From Halobacterium salinarum DSM 3754 (GTDB taxonomy: Archaea > Halobacteriota > Halobacteria > Halobacteriales > Halobacteriaceae), in contig NZ_VRYN01000001.1 of assembly GCF_008124605.1 (NCBI RefSeq), positions 546,772 through 610,771 of the forward strand: a DNA stretch of 64,000 bases, written 5' to 3'. Of this stretch, positions 41,257 to 49,646 are shown in pieces. The notes below the pieces were generated by a model. It worked only from the letters and a program-made list of their open reading frames with translations, made no database searches and was not told the origin of the DNA. Within the stretch, counting starts at the first letter, position 1. Every line of letters starts with the position of its first letter. A program made the position numbers and the translations under genes.

Positions 41257-43224
41257 TCAGTCCCTATCCGCGCGGTGTTCGGAGATAATGGAGTCGACCA
41301 TTGTCTCCTTCTGCTCGCGTTCACGCTCGGCCTTCCGCTGCTTCCAGTCCTCGACGACGGACTCCACTTCGGACTCGTTGGCGATGGCGAGTTCGTCGAC
41401 TTCGCGGATGGTGACGCCGTCGGCGGGGCCGACGGGAATCTCGTGGTCGAACAGCACCTCGTCGGCGGCGTCAGAGAGGCCGCCCGACCGCAGGACGACG
41501 CGGGGGTCGAAGCCGGCGAGGAGTTCGGCGGTGCGGCGGCCCGCGCCGGAGGCATCCCGGAGGTAGACCACGTCGCCGGCAGCGATGCCGTACTCGTCGT
41601 CGGCCGTCTCGATGGCGTCGACCGTGAACTGGTCGACGGGCTTGACGGCGACGAGATCGCGGCCCTCGCCGCCGACGTCGCCGAGGTTCGAGTGGTCGAG
41701 CTTCCAGAGGTCCTTCAGGCGCTCCAGTTTGGCTTCGAGGCTGTCAGCGCGCTCGCGCTGCTCTTCGAGTTCGGTCTCCAGTCGGTCGTTCTCCCACTCC
41801 AGTTGGGTGACTTCGCGGCGCTCGCGGGCTTCCTGACGTTCCTCGCGGCGGGCCTCCGAGAGCTCGTCCTCGTACTCCTCGATCGTGGCCTCTTTCGCGT
41901 CGAGTTCGGCGTCGAGATCGGAGACGTGGGCCTGCAGGCGCTCGACCTGTGCTTCGAGGTCTTTGATGCGGCGCTCGTCGTCGGTGAGCTCGCGGGGGTC
42001 GTGGGTGGGCTCGTCGGGTTCGGGGTCGTCGGTCTCTTCGAGGTCCGAGAGGACGGCCTGAAGCGGTTCCCCGTCGAGCACCCGCGCTGCCACGTCGCCC
42101 TCGTCGAGGGTCGGCGGCGTCTCCCGGGTGGCGCGCTCGATGGTTTCTCGGTAGTGGTCGTAGGCGTACAGCGCGGCCGCCATCGCGTCCCGCTGGTGGT
42201 CGTCGTCGTAGCCCTCCTCGCGGGTGCGGTGTTGTTTCTCGTCGACCGGGAGGTCGGTGTCCGGGTCCCACGTCGGTGCGTCGAAGCTGGCCGCGATCTT
42301 CTCGACGGTGTCGGGCATCGGCGTGACGTCGGCGGCCACCAGCGCCGGGCGGCCGTGCTCGATGATCCACTCGATGACATCGCCGGTGTCGGCGGTGCGC
42401 GTGCTCATCACGTCGAGCACGTGGCCGTCCAATCCAACGAGCGCGACGGCCGTCGTGGTCCCCGGGTCGATGCCGACGAGCACGCGGTCCCGGCGGCGCG
42501 CCAGCGGCCGGAACTCGATGCCGTCGCGGCGCACGGGCTCAACTTCCACCCGGGTGTCGCCGGCGCGGTGCTCGCTCACGGGGATGTTCTCGGGGCGCGC
42601 CTGCACCGTGAACACGGCGTTGGCGTAGCCGCCGTACTTCTCGGTGACCTCCCGGTCGTAGTCGAGGCCGGCGTCGTCGAGCGCTGATTCGACGGTGCGG
42701 GTTTCCCGCTTGACCGAGCCGTGGATGCGCCGCGTGAAGCGATCCGCGCTCCACCCACCACCGCCACCCGTGGACCGCCCGCGGGCGACCTTGAGCTCGG
42801 TTTCGTCGGTGAACGCCGACACCTCGTAGCCGACGTTGTGGGCGGCCAGTCGGGCGGCGGCCTCCGCTTCCTCCATCGCGGGTTTGCCGTACGGGACGCC
42901 GTGGCGTTTGGCCACCCTGGAGAGGGGTTCGGGGCGTTCGTCGCCGGTCACCTGCACGAGCGTGGTGGAGTCGGGCAGCCGCCGCAGCAGGTGGACGAGT
43001 TGGTCCTTGTCGGCGGCGAGCTCGTACATGTTGTCGGTGGCGACGATGGCGGGCTCGCGGTCGGCCACCAACCGCAACAGCTTCCGGCGCGTGACAACGT
43101 CGCGCTCGACGGTCTCACCGTCAAAGCTCACAAGCGCGTAGGAGGGCGCGTCACCGCGCACGTCACCGCTTTGCACGTCGACGCCGAACACGAGAGCGTC
43201 GAGGGCGCTCGTGCGTGTACTCAC
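41257..43224 (-). CDS. DUF460 (COG2433) predicted nuclease-like protein with coiled coil
   Basis: 655 residues from GTG 43224. The N-terminal 200 residues form the DUF460 region (ALDALVFGVDVQSGDV, SLSYAL-like, RLPDSTTLVQVTG). An RNase H/RuvC-like fold follows (VLVGIDPGTTTAVALVGLDG, about 239-258, with PGTTT phosphate loop), then a long charged coiled coil (about 400-540) and a C-terminal domain (about 545-650). The family is conserved across archaea, function unknown; the fold suggests nucleic-acid processing. TATA-like CTTATG lies over 43249-43257 and predicts a transcript start near 43226, so the GTG at 43224 is preferred to the ATG at 43251. It is 18 bases downstream of rnz counted from the ATG, 45 from the GTG. 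Confidence 0.83.
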   Translation of the reverse strand: MSTRTSALDALVFGVDVQSGDVRGDAPSYALVSFDGETVERDVVTRRKLLRLVADREPAIVATDNMYELAADKDQLVHLLRRLPDSTTLVQVTGDERPEPLSRVAKRHGVPYGKPAMEEAEAAARLAAHNVGYEVSAFTDETELKVARGRSTGGGGGWSADRFTRRIHGSVKRETRTVESALDDAGLDYDREVTEKYGGYANAVFTVQARPENIPVSEHRAGDTRVEVEPVRRDGIEFRPLARRRDRVLVGIDPGTTTAVALVGLDGHVLDVMSTRTADTGDVIEWIIEHGRPALVAADVTPMPDTVEKIAASFDAPTWDPDTDLPVDEKQHRTREEGYDDDHQRDAMAAALYAYDHYRETIERATRETPPTLDEGDVAARVLDGEPLQAVLSDLEETDDPEPDEPTHDPRELTDDERRIKDLEAQVERLQAHVSDLDAELDAKEATIEEYEDELSEARREERQEARERREVTQLEWENDRLETELEEQRERADSLEAKLERLKDLWKLDHSNLGDVGGEGRDLVAVKPVDQFTVDAIETADDEYGIAAGDVVYLRDASGAGRRTAELLAGFDPRVVLRSGGLSDAADEVLFDHEIPVGPADGVTIREVDELAIANESEVESVVEDWKQRKAEREREQKETMVDSIISEHRADRD

Positions 43225-43269
43225 GCCCGAACGTACGACGTGAGCACGCATAAGTGCACGGCGGCGCGG

Positions 43270-44196
43270 TCAGTCGGCGTCCGGGAACGGGATTTCGTGG
43301 GTCAGGCCGTCGTGGGCGACGAACGCCTCCCCGTCGAAGCCCGACGCGCCCGCACTGATTTCGCTGGCGTCGCCCGCGTACCGCGAGGAGACGTGCGTGA
43401 GCGCGAGCGCCTTTGCGCCCGCCTCCGTCGCTACATCCGCGGCCTCGCCGGCCGTCGAGTGCCCCGTCTCGGCGGCGCGCTCGCTGGCGTCGTTGGCGAA
43501 CGTCGCGTCGTGGATCAGGAGGTCCGCGTCTTCGGCGGCCGACACCACGGGGTCGTGGGGCCGGGTGTCACCCGTGTAGACGAGTGTGCGGCCCGGCCGC
43601 GGGTCGCCCACGACCTGCTCGGGGCTGACAACGGTGCCGTCGTCGAGTTCGACCGGCTGGCCGTCGTGGAGCGTCGAGAACTTGGGGCCGACCGGGACGC
43701 CGAGTTCCTCGGCGCGCGCCCGGTCGAAGCGACCCGTCCGGTCGTCCTCCACGAGCGCGTACCCGACGGAGGCGGTGCTGTGCGCCGTCTCGAACGCCCG
43801 CACCTCGTAGTCGTCGTGGGAGCGCACGACCGCGCCGGGGGTGGCCTCGGTGATCCGGACCGGATAGCCGACGTCGCCGCCGGCCGAGAACACGAGGTCC
43901 TCGATGTCGCCGCGCAGGCCGCGTGGCACGTGGATCGTCAGGGGGTCCGTGCGGTCGTTGAAGTCCCAGGTGTGAACGAGCCCCGGCAGCCCGAAGACGT
44001 GGTCGCCGTGGCCGTGCGTGATGAACACGTCGGAAACCCCAAACCCGGTCTTGTACCGCATCATCTGGCGCTGCGTGGCTTCGCCGGCGTCGAAGAGGAA
44101 CGCGTCGCCGTTGCGGCGCACGAACACGGAACTGGGGTTGCGTTCGGTCGTGGGGACGGCGCCACTCGTCCCGAGGAAGGTGACCTCCAGAGTCAT
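43270..44196 (-). CDS. rnz: Ribonuclease Z (tRNA 3' processing)
   Basis: 308 residues, short-form RNase Z of the beta-lactamase fold. It removes the 3' trailer from pre-tRNA. Zinc ligands: THGHGDH (His61, His63, Asp65, His66), His near LVYTGDTRPHD, and HDATFAND; the His-motif LTHVSSRYA closes the site. The family signature PTTERNPSSVFV at the N-terminus is present. It is upstream of the DUF460 gene on the same strand and divergent from rfcC. Confidence 0.95.
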   Translation of the reverse strand: MTLEVTFLGTSGAVPTTERNPSSVFVRRNGDAFLFDAGEATQRQMMRYKTGFGVSDVFITHGHGDHVFGLPGLVHTWDFNDRTDPLTIHVPRGLRGDIEDLVFSAGGDVGYPVRITEATPGAVVRSHDDYEVRAFETAHSTASVGYALVEDDRTGRFDRARAEELGVPVGPKFSTLHDGQPVELDDGTVVSPEQVVGDPRPGRTLVYTGDTRPHDPVVSAAEDADLLIHDATFANDASERAAETGHSTAGEAADVATEAGAKALALTHVSSRYAGDASEISAGASGFDGEAFVAHDGLTHEIPFPDAD

Positions 44197-44298
44197 GCCC
44201 GAACCTGGGCGGGCCGCGCGCAAAACCTCACCGATGCGGTGGAGGCGCACCGGCGACCGGCCCTTTCTTTGTCCCGTGGCGGGTAGCAGCGGGTAGCA

Positions 44299-45303
44299 AT
44301 GGACGAGCCGCTGTGGATCGACGAGCACGCGCCGTCGCTGGCCGACCTCCCGCAGGCGAGCGTGCGCGACCGGCTCCGGGACGCCGTCGACGAACCCGTG
44401 AACCTCGTGGTGTACGGGCCGTCGGGCGCGGGGAAGACCGCCGCCGTTCGCGCGCTCGCAGCGGCCGCCCACGACGATCCGGAGACGGATCTCGTGGAGG
44501 TGAACGTCGCGGACGTCTTCGGGATGACGAAAACGGAGATCAGCGAGGACCCCCGGTTCGCGTCGTTCATCGACGCCAAGCGCCGCCGGAACTCCTCGAA
44601 GGCCGACCTCGTGAACCACGTCCTGAAAGAGACCGCGAGCTACTCGCCGGTTTCGGGCGGCTACAACACCATCCTGCTGGACAACGCCGAGGCCATCCGG
44701 GAGGACTTCCAGCAGGCGCTGCGGCGGGTGATGGAGCGCCACCACGAGGCCACGCAGTTCATCATCGCGACCCGCCAGCCGTCGAAGCTGATCCCGCCGA
44801 TTCACTCGCGGTGTTTCCCCGTCTCAGTGCGCGCGCCGACCGACGACGAGGTCGTCGACGTGCTCCGGGAGATCGTGGCCGCCGAGGGCGTCGACTACGA
44901 GCCGGACGGCCTGGAGTTCGTCGCGGGGTACGCGGAGGGCGACCTCCGGGAGGCCGTGTTGGGCGCGCAGACGACCGCCGAGCAGGAGGGCGAGGTGACG
45001 ATGAACGCCGCCTACGAGGCGCTGCAGGACGTCGGCAGCGACGCCGCCGTGGAGTCGATGCTCGACGACGCCGAGGCCGGCGCGTTCACCGACGCACGGT
45101 CGACGCTGGACGACCTGCTGGTGGACGAGGGGATGAGCGGCGGCGAGGTGCTCGATGACCTGCTGGAGGTCGCGCGCTCGCGGTATTCCGGCGACGACGT
45201 GGCGGAGCTGTACGCGCTTGCGGGCGACGTGGAGTTCGATCTCACGCGTGGCACCAGCGACCGCGTGCAGCTCGGGCGGCTGCTCGCGGAGCTTGGCCGG
45301 TAG
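44299..45303 (+). CDS. rfcC: Replication factor C small subunit (RfcC-like) with altered Walker B
   Basis: 334 residues, AAA+ clamp-loader subunit. Walker A is YGPSGAGKTAA (Gly40-Thr47). Walker B reads TILLDNAEAI, with Asp128-Asn129 where the standard motif has Asp-Glu. The SRC arginine-finger motif HSRCFPV is present (about 175), as are sensor-like ATRQPSKLIPP and the C-terminal collar. The clamp loader opens PCNA (encoded at 54924-55667). Haloarchaea have two different small subunits; this looks like the second one. Loss of the catalytic Glu suggests it binds but may not efficiently hydrolyse ATP. A TATA-like CTTTCTTTG at about 44262-44270 precedes it. Confidence 0.87.
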   Translation: MDEPLWIDEHAPSLADLPQASVRDRLRDAVDEPVNLVVYGPSGAGKTAAVRALAAAAHDDPETDLVEVNVADVFGMTKTEISEDPRFASFIDAKRRRNSSKADLVNHVLKETASYSPVSGGYNTILLDNAEAIREDFQQALRRVMERHHEATQFIIATRQPSKLIPPIHSRCFPVSVRAPTDDEVVDVLREIVAAEGVDYEPDGLEFVAGYAEGDLREAVLGAQTTAEQEGEVTMNAAYEALQDVGSDAAVESMLDDAEAGAFTDARSTLDDLLVDEGMSGGEVLDDLLEVARSRYSGDDVAELYALAGDVEFDLTRGTSDRVQLGRLLAELGR

Positions 45304-45334
45304 GCTTTTATCTGGATGCGGGTTCGGTCAGAGC

Positions 45335-45685
45335 ATGGAGCTTGCGGAGTACTTCGAGCGCGCCGGCATCGTTGTCGGGTCGATGTTGATGGTGTCGCTG
45401 CCCGCGTCGCTGGTGCTGTGGGTGGTGACCGGCCCGGCGACGCCGTGGTGGGAGACGGTGGCGCAGCTCGCACCCGGCTTCGTGATCGGATGGTGGGTGG
45501 CTGTCGGGCGGGCGCCGGTCGAGTACGCGACCGTCTGGTTCACCAGCCTGTTCGGATACCTGGTGGCGTCGGCGGTGATGGCCGCCCTGAACGTCCGCCC
45601 GGTCGGTGCCAACCGGGTGTGGGCACTGATCGCGGTCATCGGGTCGCTGGCGGTCGTCGGGCTCGTCGACCACTACCGGTCGTGA
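45335..45685 (+). CDS. Unknown small membrane protein
   Basis: 116 residues with four hydrophobic segments (about 12-31, 45-58, 62-80 and 88-108); begins MELAEYFERAGIVVG. No family recognised. TTTTAT at 45306-45311 lies about 26 bases before the ATG, so it probably has its own leaderless message rather than depending on rfcC. Its stop abuts the stop of the methyltransferase on the other strand with no space between. Confidence 0.65.
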   Translation: MELAEYFERAGIVVGSMLMVSLPASLVLWVVTGPATPWWETVAQLAPGFVIGWWVAVGRAPVEYATVWFTSLFGYLVASAVMAALNVRPVGANRVWALIAVIGSLAVVGLVDHYRS

Positions 45686-46654
45686 CTACGCCAACACGAG
45701 GACGTGGCGGACGAGCGACCGGTGGACGCGGCGCTGGAAGCGTGCGTCGACGGTCCAGCCCGCGGCGGTGGCTTCGGCGCGCCAGTCGCGGTCGGCGACG
45801 AGCACGCACCGGCCGGCGGTGACGCGGGCGAGCTCGTCGAGTGCCCCCCCAACCAGGTCGGCGAGGTCGTGGGTGGCGATCTTCGACTGGCGGCCGTAGG
45901 GGGCGTCGAGGACGGCGGCGTCGATGCTGTCGGGGGGCAACGGCAGCGCGGTGGCGTCGGCACGCCCCGTGGTGGCGTCATCGACGTAGTGGGTGAGGTT
46001 GCGGCGCGCGCCCGCCGCCATTTTCGCCTGGGCGTCCGTGCCGATGGGGTGTGCGCCGAGCAGCCCGGCTTCGATGAGCACGCCGCCGGTACCACACATC
46101 GGATCGAGGACGCGGTCGCCGGGGGTGACGCGGGCGAGGTTGCAGGCCGCGCGCGCCAACAGCGGGTCCATGCTGCCCGGCTGGAAGAACGGGCGGTCGG
46201 TGGGTTTGCGGGTGCCGTAGTCGCGGACGGAGTCGGCGACGTGCCACCCCAGAAAGCAGTCGTCGGCGGTGAACAGCGCGCGCAGTTCGTGGTCGGGGGC
46301 GTCGAGGTCCACGTCGAAGCCGGCGTCCACGAGGACGGCGCCGAGGTCGCGTTCGGCGCGCTGGGTGTCCACGCCGGTCGTGTGGCGCACGTCGCGGGCG
46401 CGCACGGCGACCGACCCCGTGCGGTCGAGGGGCGCGTCCCGGAGCGCGGCGACGGCCGCGGGGACGGTGGCGGCGGCGGTTGTGAGGTGGTCGGCGGCGC
46501 GGTGCGTGTACGCTAACCCGGCTAGCGCGTCGGTGTCGAGGCTGCTGGCGGTGGCGACACCGGGCGCGACCACGGTGGCGTCGGGGGCTGCAGTGCGGGC
46601 TTCGGCGGCGGCGAACGCGTCGGCGTCGTCCCCGCCGAGTTCGAGCACGAACAC
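45686..46654 (-). CDS. tRNA (guanine-10-N2)-methyltransferase, THUMP type
   Basis: 322 residues. The N-terminal THUMP-like RNA-binding region (about 60-150) is followed by a Rossmann methyltransferase: RPFFQPGSMDPLLARAACN, the SAM motif VLDPMCGTGGVLIEAG (about 184-199), and the catalytic motif IV AAVLDAPYGRQSK (about 248-260). Archaeal Trm-G10 enzymes dimethylate G10 of tRNA. Motif IV here is Asp-Ala-Pro-Tyr instead of the commoner Asp-Pro-Pro-Tyr. It is divergent from tbp with 114 bases between. Confidence 0.88.
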   Translation of the reverse strand: MFVLELGGDDADAFAAAEARTAAPDATVVAPGVATASSLDTDALAGLAYTHRAADHLTTAAATVPAAVAALRDAPLDRTGSVAVRARDVRHTTGVDTQRAERDLGAVLVDAGFDVDLDAPDHELRALFTADDCFLGWHVADSVRDYGTRKPTDRPFFQPGSMDPLLARAACNLARVTPGDRVLDPMCGTGGVLIEAGLLGAHPIGTDAQAKMAAGARRNLTHYVDDATTGRADATALPLPPDSIDAAVLDAPYGRQSKIATHDLADLVGGALDELARVTAGRCVLVADRDWRAEATAAGWTVDARFQRRVHRSLVRHVLVLA

Positions 46655-46730
46655 GCACGACCTGGACGCCCGCCGGCAATCAGGCTGCCGGTGACGCTGG
46701 GTATTTGAGGCACCACTCCCCGGACTACCA

Positions 46731-46750
46731 ATCTTTATAAAGGTTAAATA
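46731..46750 (+). promoter_or_regulatory. Promoter of the tbp gene
   Basis: ATCTTTATAAAGGTTAAATA contains a symmetric TATA box (CTTTATAAAG, 46733-46742) and a second TATA-like GTTAAATA right after it. The first predicts a transcript start near 46763, six bases before the ATG. A self-complementary box could bind TBP in both directions. Confidence 0.75.
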
Positions 46751-46768
46751 CGTGGTTTAAGTCGAACG

Positions 46769-47329
46769 ATGACCGACCCCAAGGAAACCATCAACATTGA
46801 AAACGTGGTCGCCTCCACCGGCATCGGGCAGGAGCTCGATCTCCAGAGCGTGGCGATGGACCTCGAGGGCGCTGACTACGACCCCGAGCAGTTCCCCGGC
46901 CTGGTCTACCGCACGCAGGACCCGAAAAGCGCCGCACTCATCTTCCGCTCGGGCAAGATCGTCTGCACGGGCGCGAAATCAACCGACGACGTACACGAGA
47001 GCCTCCGCATCGTCTTCGACAAGCTCCGCGAGCTCTCGATCAAGGTCGAAGACGACCCCGAGATCGTCGTCCAGAACATCGTCACGTCCGCTGACCTCGG
47101 CCGCCAGCTGAACCTCAACGCCATCGCCATCGGGCTGGGCCTCGAAAACATCGAGTACGAGCCCGAGCAGTTCCCCGGGCTCGTCTACCGTCTGGACGAC
47201 CCCGAGGTCGTGGCGCTGCTGTTCGGCTCCGGGAAGCTCGTCATCACCGGCGGCAAAGAGCCAAAGGACGCCGAGCACGCCGTCGACAAGATCACGTCCC
47301 GGCTCGAGGAGCTGGGGCTCCTCGACTAG
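46769..47329 (+). CDS. tbp: TATA-box binding protein
   Basis: 186 residues, the saddle-shaped general transcription factor. Two direct repeats of about 90 residues are evident: NIENVVASTGIGQELDL with YDPEQFPGLVYRTQDP, and VQNIVTSADLGRQLNLNAI with YEPEQFPGLVYRLDDP. The stirrup motifs KIVCTGAKS and KLVITGGKE follow in each half. The acidic C-terminus is haloarchaeal. Haloarchaea carry several TBPs; chromosomal location beside housekeeping genes suggests this is the principal one. Confidence 0.96.
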   Translation: MTDPKETINIENVVASTGIGQELDLQSVAMDLEGADYDPEQFPGLVYRTQDPKSAALIFRSGKIVCTGAKSTDDVHESLRIVFDKLRELSIKVEDDPEIVVQNIVTSADLGRQLNLNAIAIGLGLENIEYEPEQFPGLVYRLDDPEVVALLFGSGKLVITGGKEPKDAEHAVDKITSRLEELGLLD

Positions 47330-47335
47330 GCGGGC

Positions 47336-47701
47336 ATGGTGGCGACCGTCGAACCGGTCGCGGGCACGCCGCTGCAGTATCTCGCCACGTTCGTCGGTGG
47401 CTGGCTGCTGTTCGGGTTCACGGCCCACGCGGCCGCGACGTACATCCTCGGGGACGTCCCCTGGAAGCGTGGCTTCCTCGTCGGCGTCGCGCCAGCCGTG
47501 GTGACGCTCGTGCTCGTGCGGTTCAACCCGCTGCTCATCGTCGCCGTCGGGCTGGCTGCCGACGCTGCCGCCGTGCGCGCCGTATACCGGGTTCGCTACC
47601 GGACGACGGTGTTCGTCGTGGTGATGCATTACACCGTGTCGCTGGCGGTGGTGTTGCTGGTTGCGAACCTGCTGGCGGTGTTGTCGACGGCGCCCGGCTG
47701 A
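47336..47701 (+). CDS. Unknown membrane protein downstream of tbp
   Basis: 121 residues with about four hydrophobic helices (18-38, 50-62, 64-80 and 92-115); begins MVATVEPVAGTPLQYL. No recognised domain. It starts 6 bases after the tbp stop, so it is likely cotranscribed with it. Related haloarchaea have a similar protein at this place (a DUF7473-like family, from memory). Function unknown. Confidence 0.7.
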   Translation: MVATVEPVAGTPLQYLATFVGGWLLFGFTAHAAATYILGDVPWKRGFLVGVAPAVVTLVLVRFNPLLIVAVGLAADAAAVRAVYRVRYRTTVFVVVMHYTVSLAVVLLVANLLAVLSTAPG

Positions 47702-47762
47702 CGGTCGCAGCCGGAGAGAACGCGCACCGCGATTTTTACCCATGGGCCGTGCAGTGACGCGC

Positions 47763-48131
47763 ATGGACGAGTACGACCAGCGCGCACTGCGCGCCAGCGT
47801 GATGGCGCTCGGCGCGGCGGTGCTCGCGTACGCCGCCACCTACGTCCACCGGCCGGGGCCGGACGTTGCTGCGGTGTTCGGCCTCGGTGCCGTGGTGTCG
47901 CTGGCGGCCTACTACATGCTGGGTCGGCCAGCGTCGCTTGCCGACCGGTGGCTCGCGCCGGCCGGCGGGGCCGCCGTTTCCCTGGCCACGACCACCATCG
48001 GGGAGATGCGGATCGCGGCGATCGGGCTTGCGGCCGCGGGCGTCGTGGGCACGATGGCCTACCCCGCCGGCGGGACGGCGGTCCGACTCGTGGTCCGCGC
48101 GACCCGCCAGGTGGCCGGCGCGGAGGAGTGA
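47763..48131 (+). CDS. Unknown small membrane protein
   Basis: 122 residues, three or four hydrophobic helices (about 10-26, 34-52, 66-80 and 84-102), begins MDEYDQRALRASVMALG. ATTTTTAC at 47732-47739 predicts a transcript start at about 47762, which supports ATG 47763 over the in-frame ATG at 47742. No family recognised. Its stop faces the hisG stop across 2 bases. Confidence 0.65.
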   Translation: MDEYDQRALRASVMALGAAVLAYAATYVHRPGPDVAAVFGLGAVVSLAAYYMLGRPASLADRWLAPAGGAAVSLATTTIGEMRIAAIGLAAAGVVGTMAYPAGGTAVRLVVRATRQVAGAEE

Positions 48132-48133
48132 GG

Positions 48134-48982
48134 TCAGTCCACGAGGCGTTCGATTTCGGTGACGAGGATGCCGGACGCGCCGACGGCTTTGAGCTCCGAG
48201 ATCGCCTCGAAGACGTCGCGCTCGGGGACGACGGCGTGCACCGCAACCGTCCCCGGTTCGTCGACATCGAGCACCGTCGGGCCGCCAAGCCCCGGCAGCA
48301 CTGCCTTCACGTCGTCGAGGCGGTCGGCGGGCGCGTTCAGCATCACGTAGCGCTTCCCGTGGGCGTCGAGCACGGATCGGAGCGCGGTTTCGACCTGCTG
48401 GACTTTGGGGTCGTCGTGGACGTCCTCGTGGGCGAACAGCCGCACTGACGAGGACAACACCTCGTCGACGACCTGGAGGCGGTTGACGCGGAGCGTCGTG
48501 CCCGTGGACGTGATGTCGACGATGGCGTCGGCCATCTCGACGTGGGGCGTGAGTTCGGTCGCGCCGGTCACCTCCACGATCTCCGGGGTGGCGGTGGTGT
48601 CCGCGAAGTACGCGCGGGTGATCGTCGGGAACTCGGTGGCGACGGTCGCCCCGTCGAGGTCGGCGGGGGCGGTGACGTCGCCGTCCTCGGGGGCGGCAAG
48701 CACCAGTCGACACGACCCGTAGTTGAGATCGAGGCGCTCCTCGACGCAGTCGACGCCGGACTCCCGGAGTTGGTCGTGGCCCGTGATCCCCGCGTCCGCC
48801 GCGCCGTCGGCGACGTACTCGGGGATGTCGGCGGCGCGCGCGTACAGCACCGTGAGCGCCGGGTCGACGGTGTCGGCGTACAGTTGGCGGTCGGCGCCGT
48901 CTTCGACGCCGATGCCGGCGCGGTCGAGCAGCGCCAGGGTCGGGTCGTGGAGGCGTCCCTTGTTCGGAACGGCGATGCGCAT
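48134..48982 (-). CDS. hisG: ATP phosphoribosyltransferase, long form
   Basis: 282 residues. First step of histidine synthesis: ATP plus PRPP to phosphoribosyl-ATP. [14 protein letters not shown] starts the periplasmic-binding-protein-like catalytic core; [10 protein letters not shown] and the PRPP loop [15 protein letters not shown] (about 155-169) are present. The C-terminal domain of about 75 residues (from [12 protein letters not shown]) makes it the long form that does not need HisZ and is feedback-inhibited by histidine. It is isolated from other his genes here. Confidence 0.95.
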   Translation of the reverse strand: MRIAVPNKGRLHDPTLALLDRAGIGVEDGADRQLYADTVDPALTVLYARAADIPEYVADGAADAGITGHDQLRESGVDCVEERLDLNYGSCRLVLAAPEDGDVTAPADLDGATVATEFPTITRAYFADTTATPEIVEVTGATELTPHVEMADAIVDITSTGTTLRVNRLQVVDEVLSSSVRLFAHEDVHDDPKVQQVETALRSVLDAHGKRYVMLNAPADRLDDVKAVLPGLGGPTVLDVDEPGTVAVHAVVPERDVFEAISELKAVGASGILVTEIERLVD

Positions 48983-49070
48983 GCCAGCCGGTTCACCGGG
49001 GGTGCGGAACTAGCTTTGGGTGGCGGCGACGGGGCGGGGTTTGAAGCACGCGGGCGTCCCACCGGAGGGT

Positions 49071-49646
49071 ATGCTAGATCGGACCCGGGAGTACGCGCCC
49101 GTCGGGTTGGTGCCGCTGGCGTGGGGGTTCACCGCTGCCGCCCACCTCGGATACGTCGGGTCGCACGCGCTGTTCGTCGCCCACGTCGTGATCGTGGGGC
49201 TGCTGGTTGCGTTCGGGGCGGTGTCCTGGACGGAGATGGACACGGGCGCGCTGCAGGCGTGGCGCGGCGTCATCGTTGCGGGCGTCGGCGTGACGCTGCT
49301 CGGCGTGGCGTCGTTCCGGGTGCCCGCCGTGCCGGGCGGCGTGTTGCGCGCGGCGACCGTGGTCGGGTGGATGTTGCTCCCCGTGCGGGCGCTGGCCGTG
49401 ACCGCGCGCCGAACGCCGGCCCCGGGGCTGGCGCGGGTCTACCTCGGCGCGGCCATGGCGTCGGTGGCTGGCGGTGCGGTGACGGTGGTGGGGCTTGCGG
49501 CGCCGCTGTCGGCGGCGTCGGGGTGGCTCGTGCTGGCGGGCATCGGGGCCGTGGGCGTGGGCCAGACCGCGAGCATCGCGGCGGCCGCCTGGGAGTCGTC
49601 GCGTCCCGACAGCTTTTCGCCCGGGTCGGGCGAACACGCGATATGA
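49071..49646 (+). CDS. Unknown membrane protein coupled to the deaminase gene
   Basis: 191 residues with about six helices, begins MLDRTREYAPVGLVPLAWG. A good ribosome-binding site (GGAGGG at 49064-49069) lies right before ATG 49071, although a GGAGG-type site is uncommon for leaderless messages here. No family recognised. Its stop overlaps the start of the following deaminase (ATGA at 49643-49646), so translation is coupled. A transporter or sensor role linked to nucleoside or methionine recycling would be only a guess. Confidence 0.65.
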   Translation: MLDRTREYAPVGLVPLAWGFTAAAHLGYVGSHALFVAHVVIVGLLVAFGAVSWTEMDTGALQAWRGVIVAGVGVTLLGVASFRVPAVPGGVLRAATVVGWMLLPVRALAVTARRTPAPGLARVYLGAAMASVAGGAVTVVGLAAPLSAASGWLVLAGIGAVGVGQTASIAAAAWESSRPDSFSPGSGEHAI

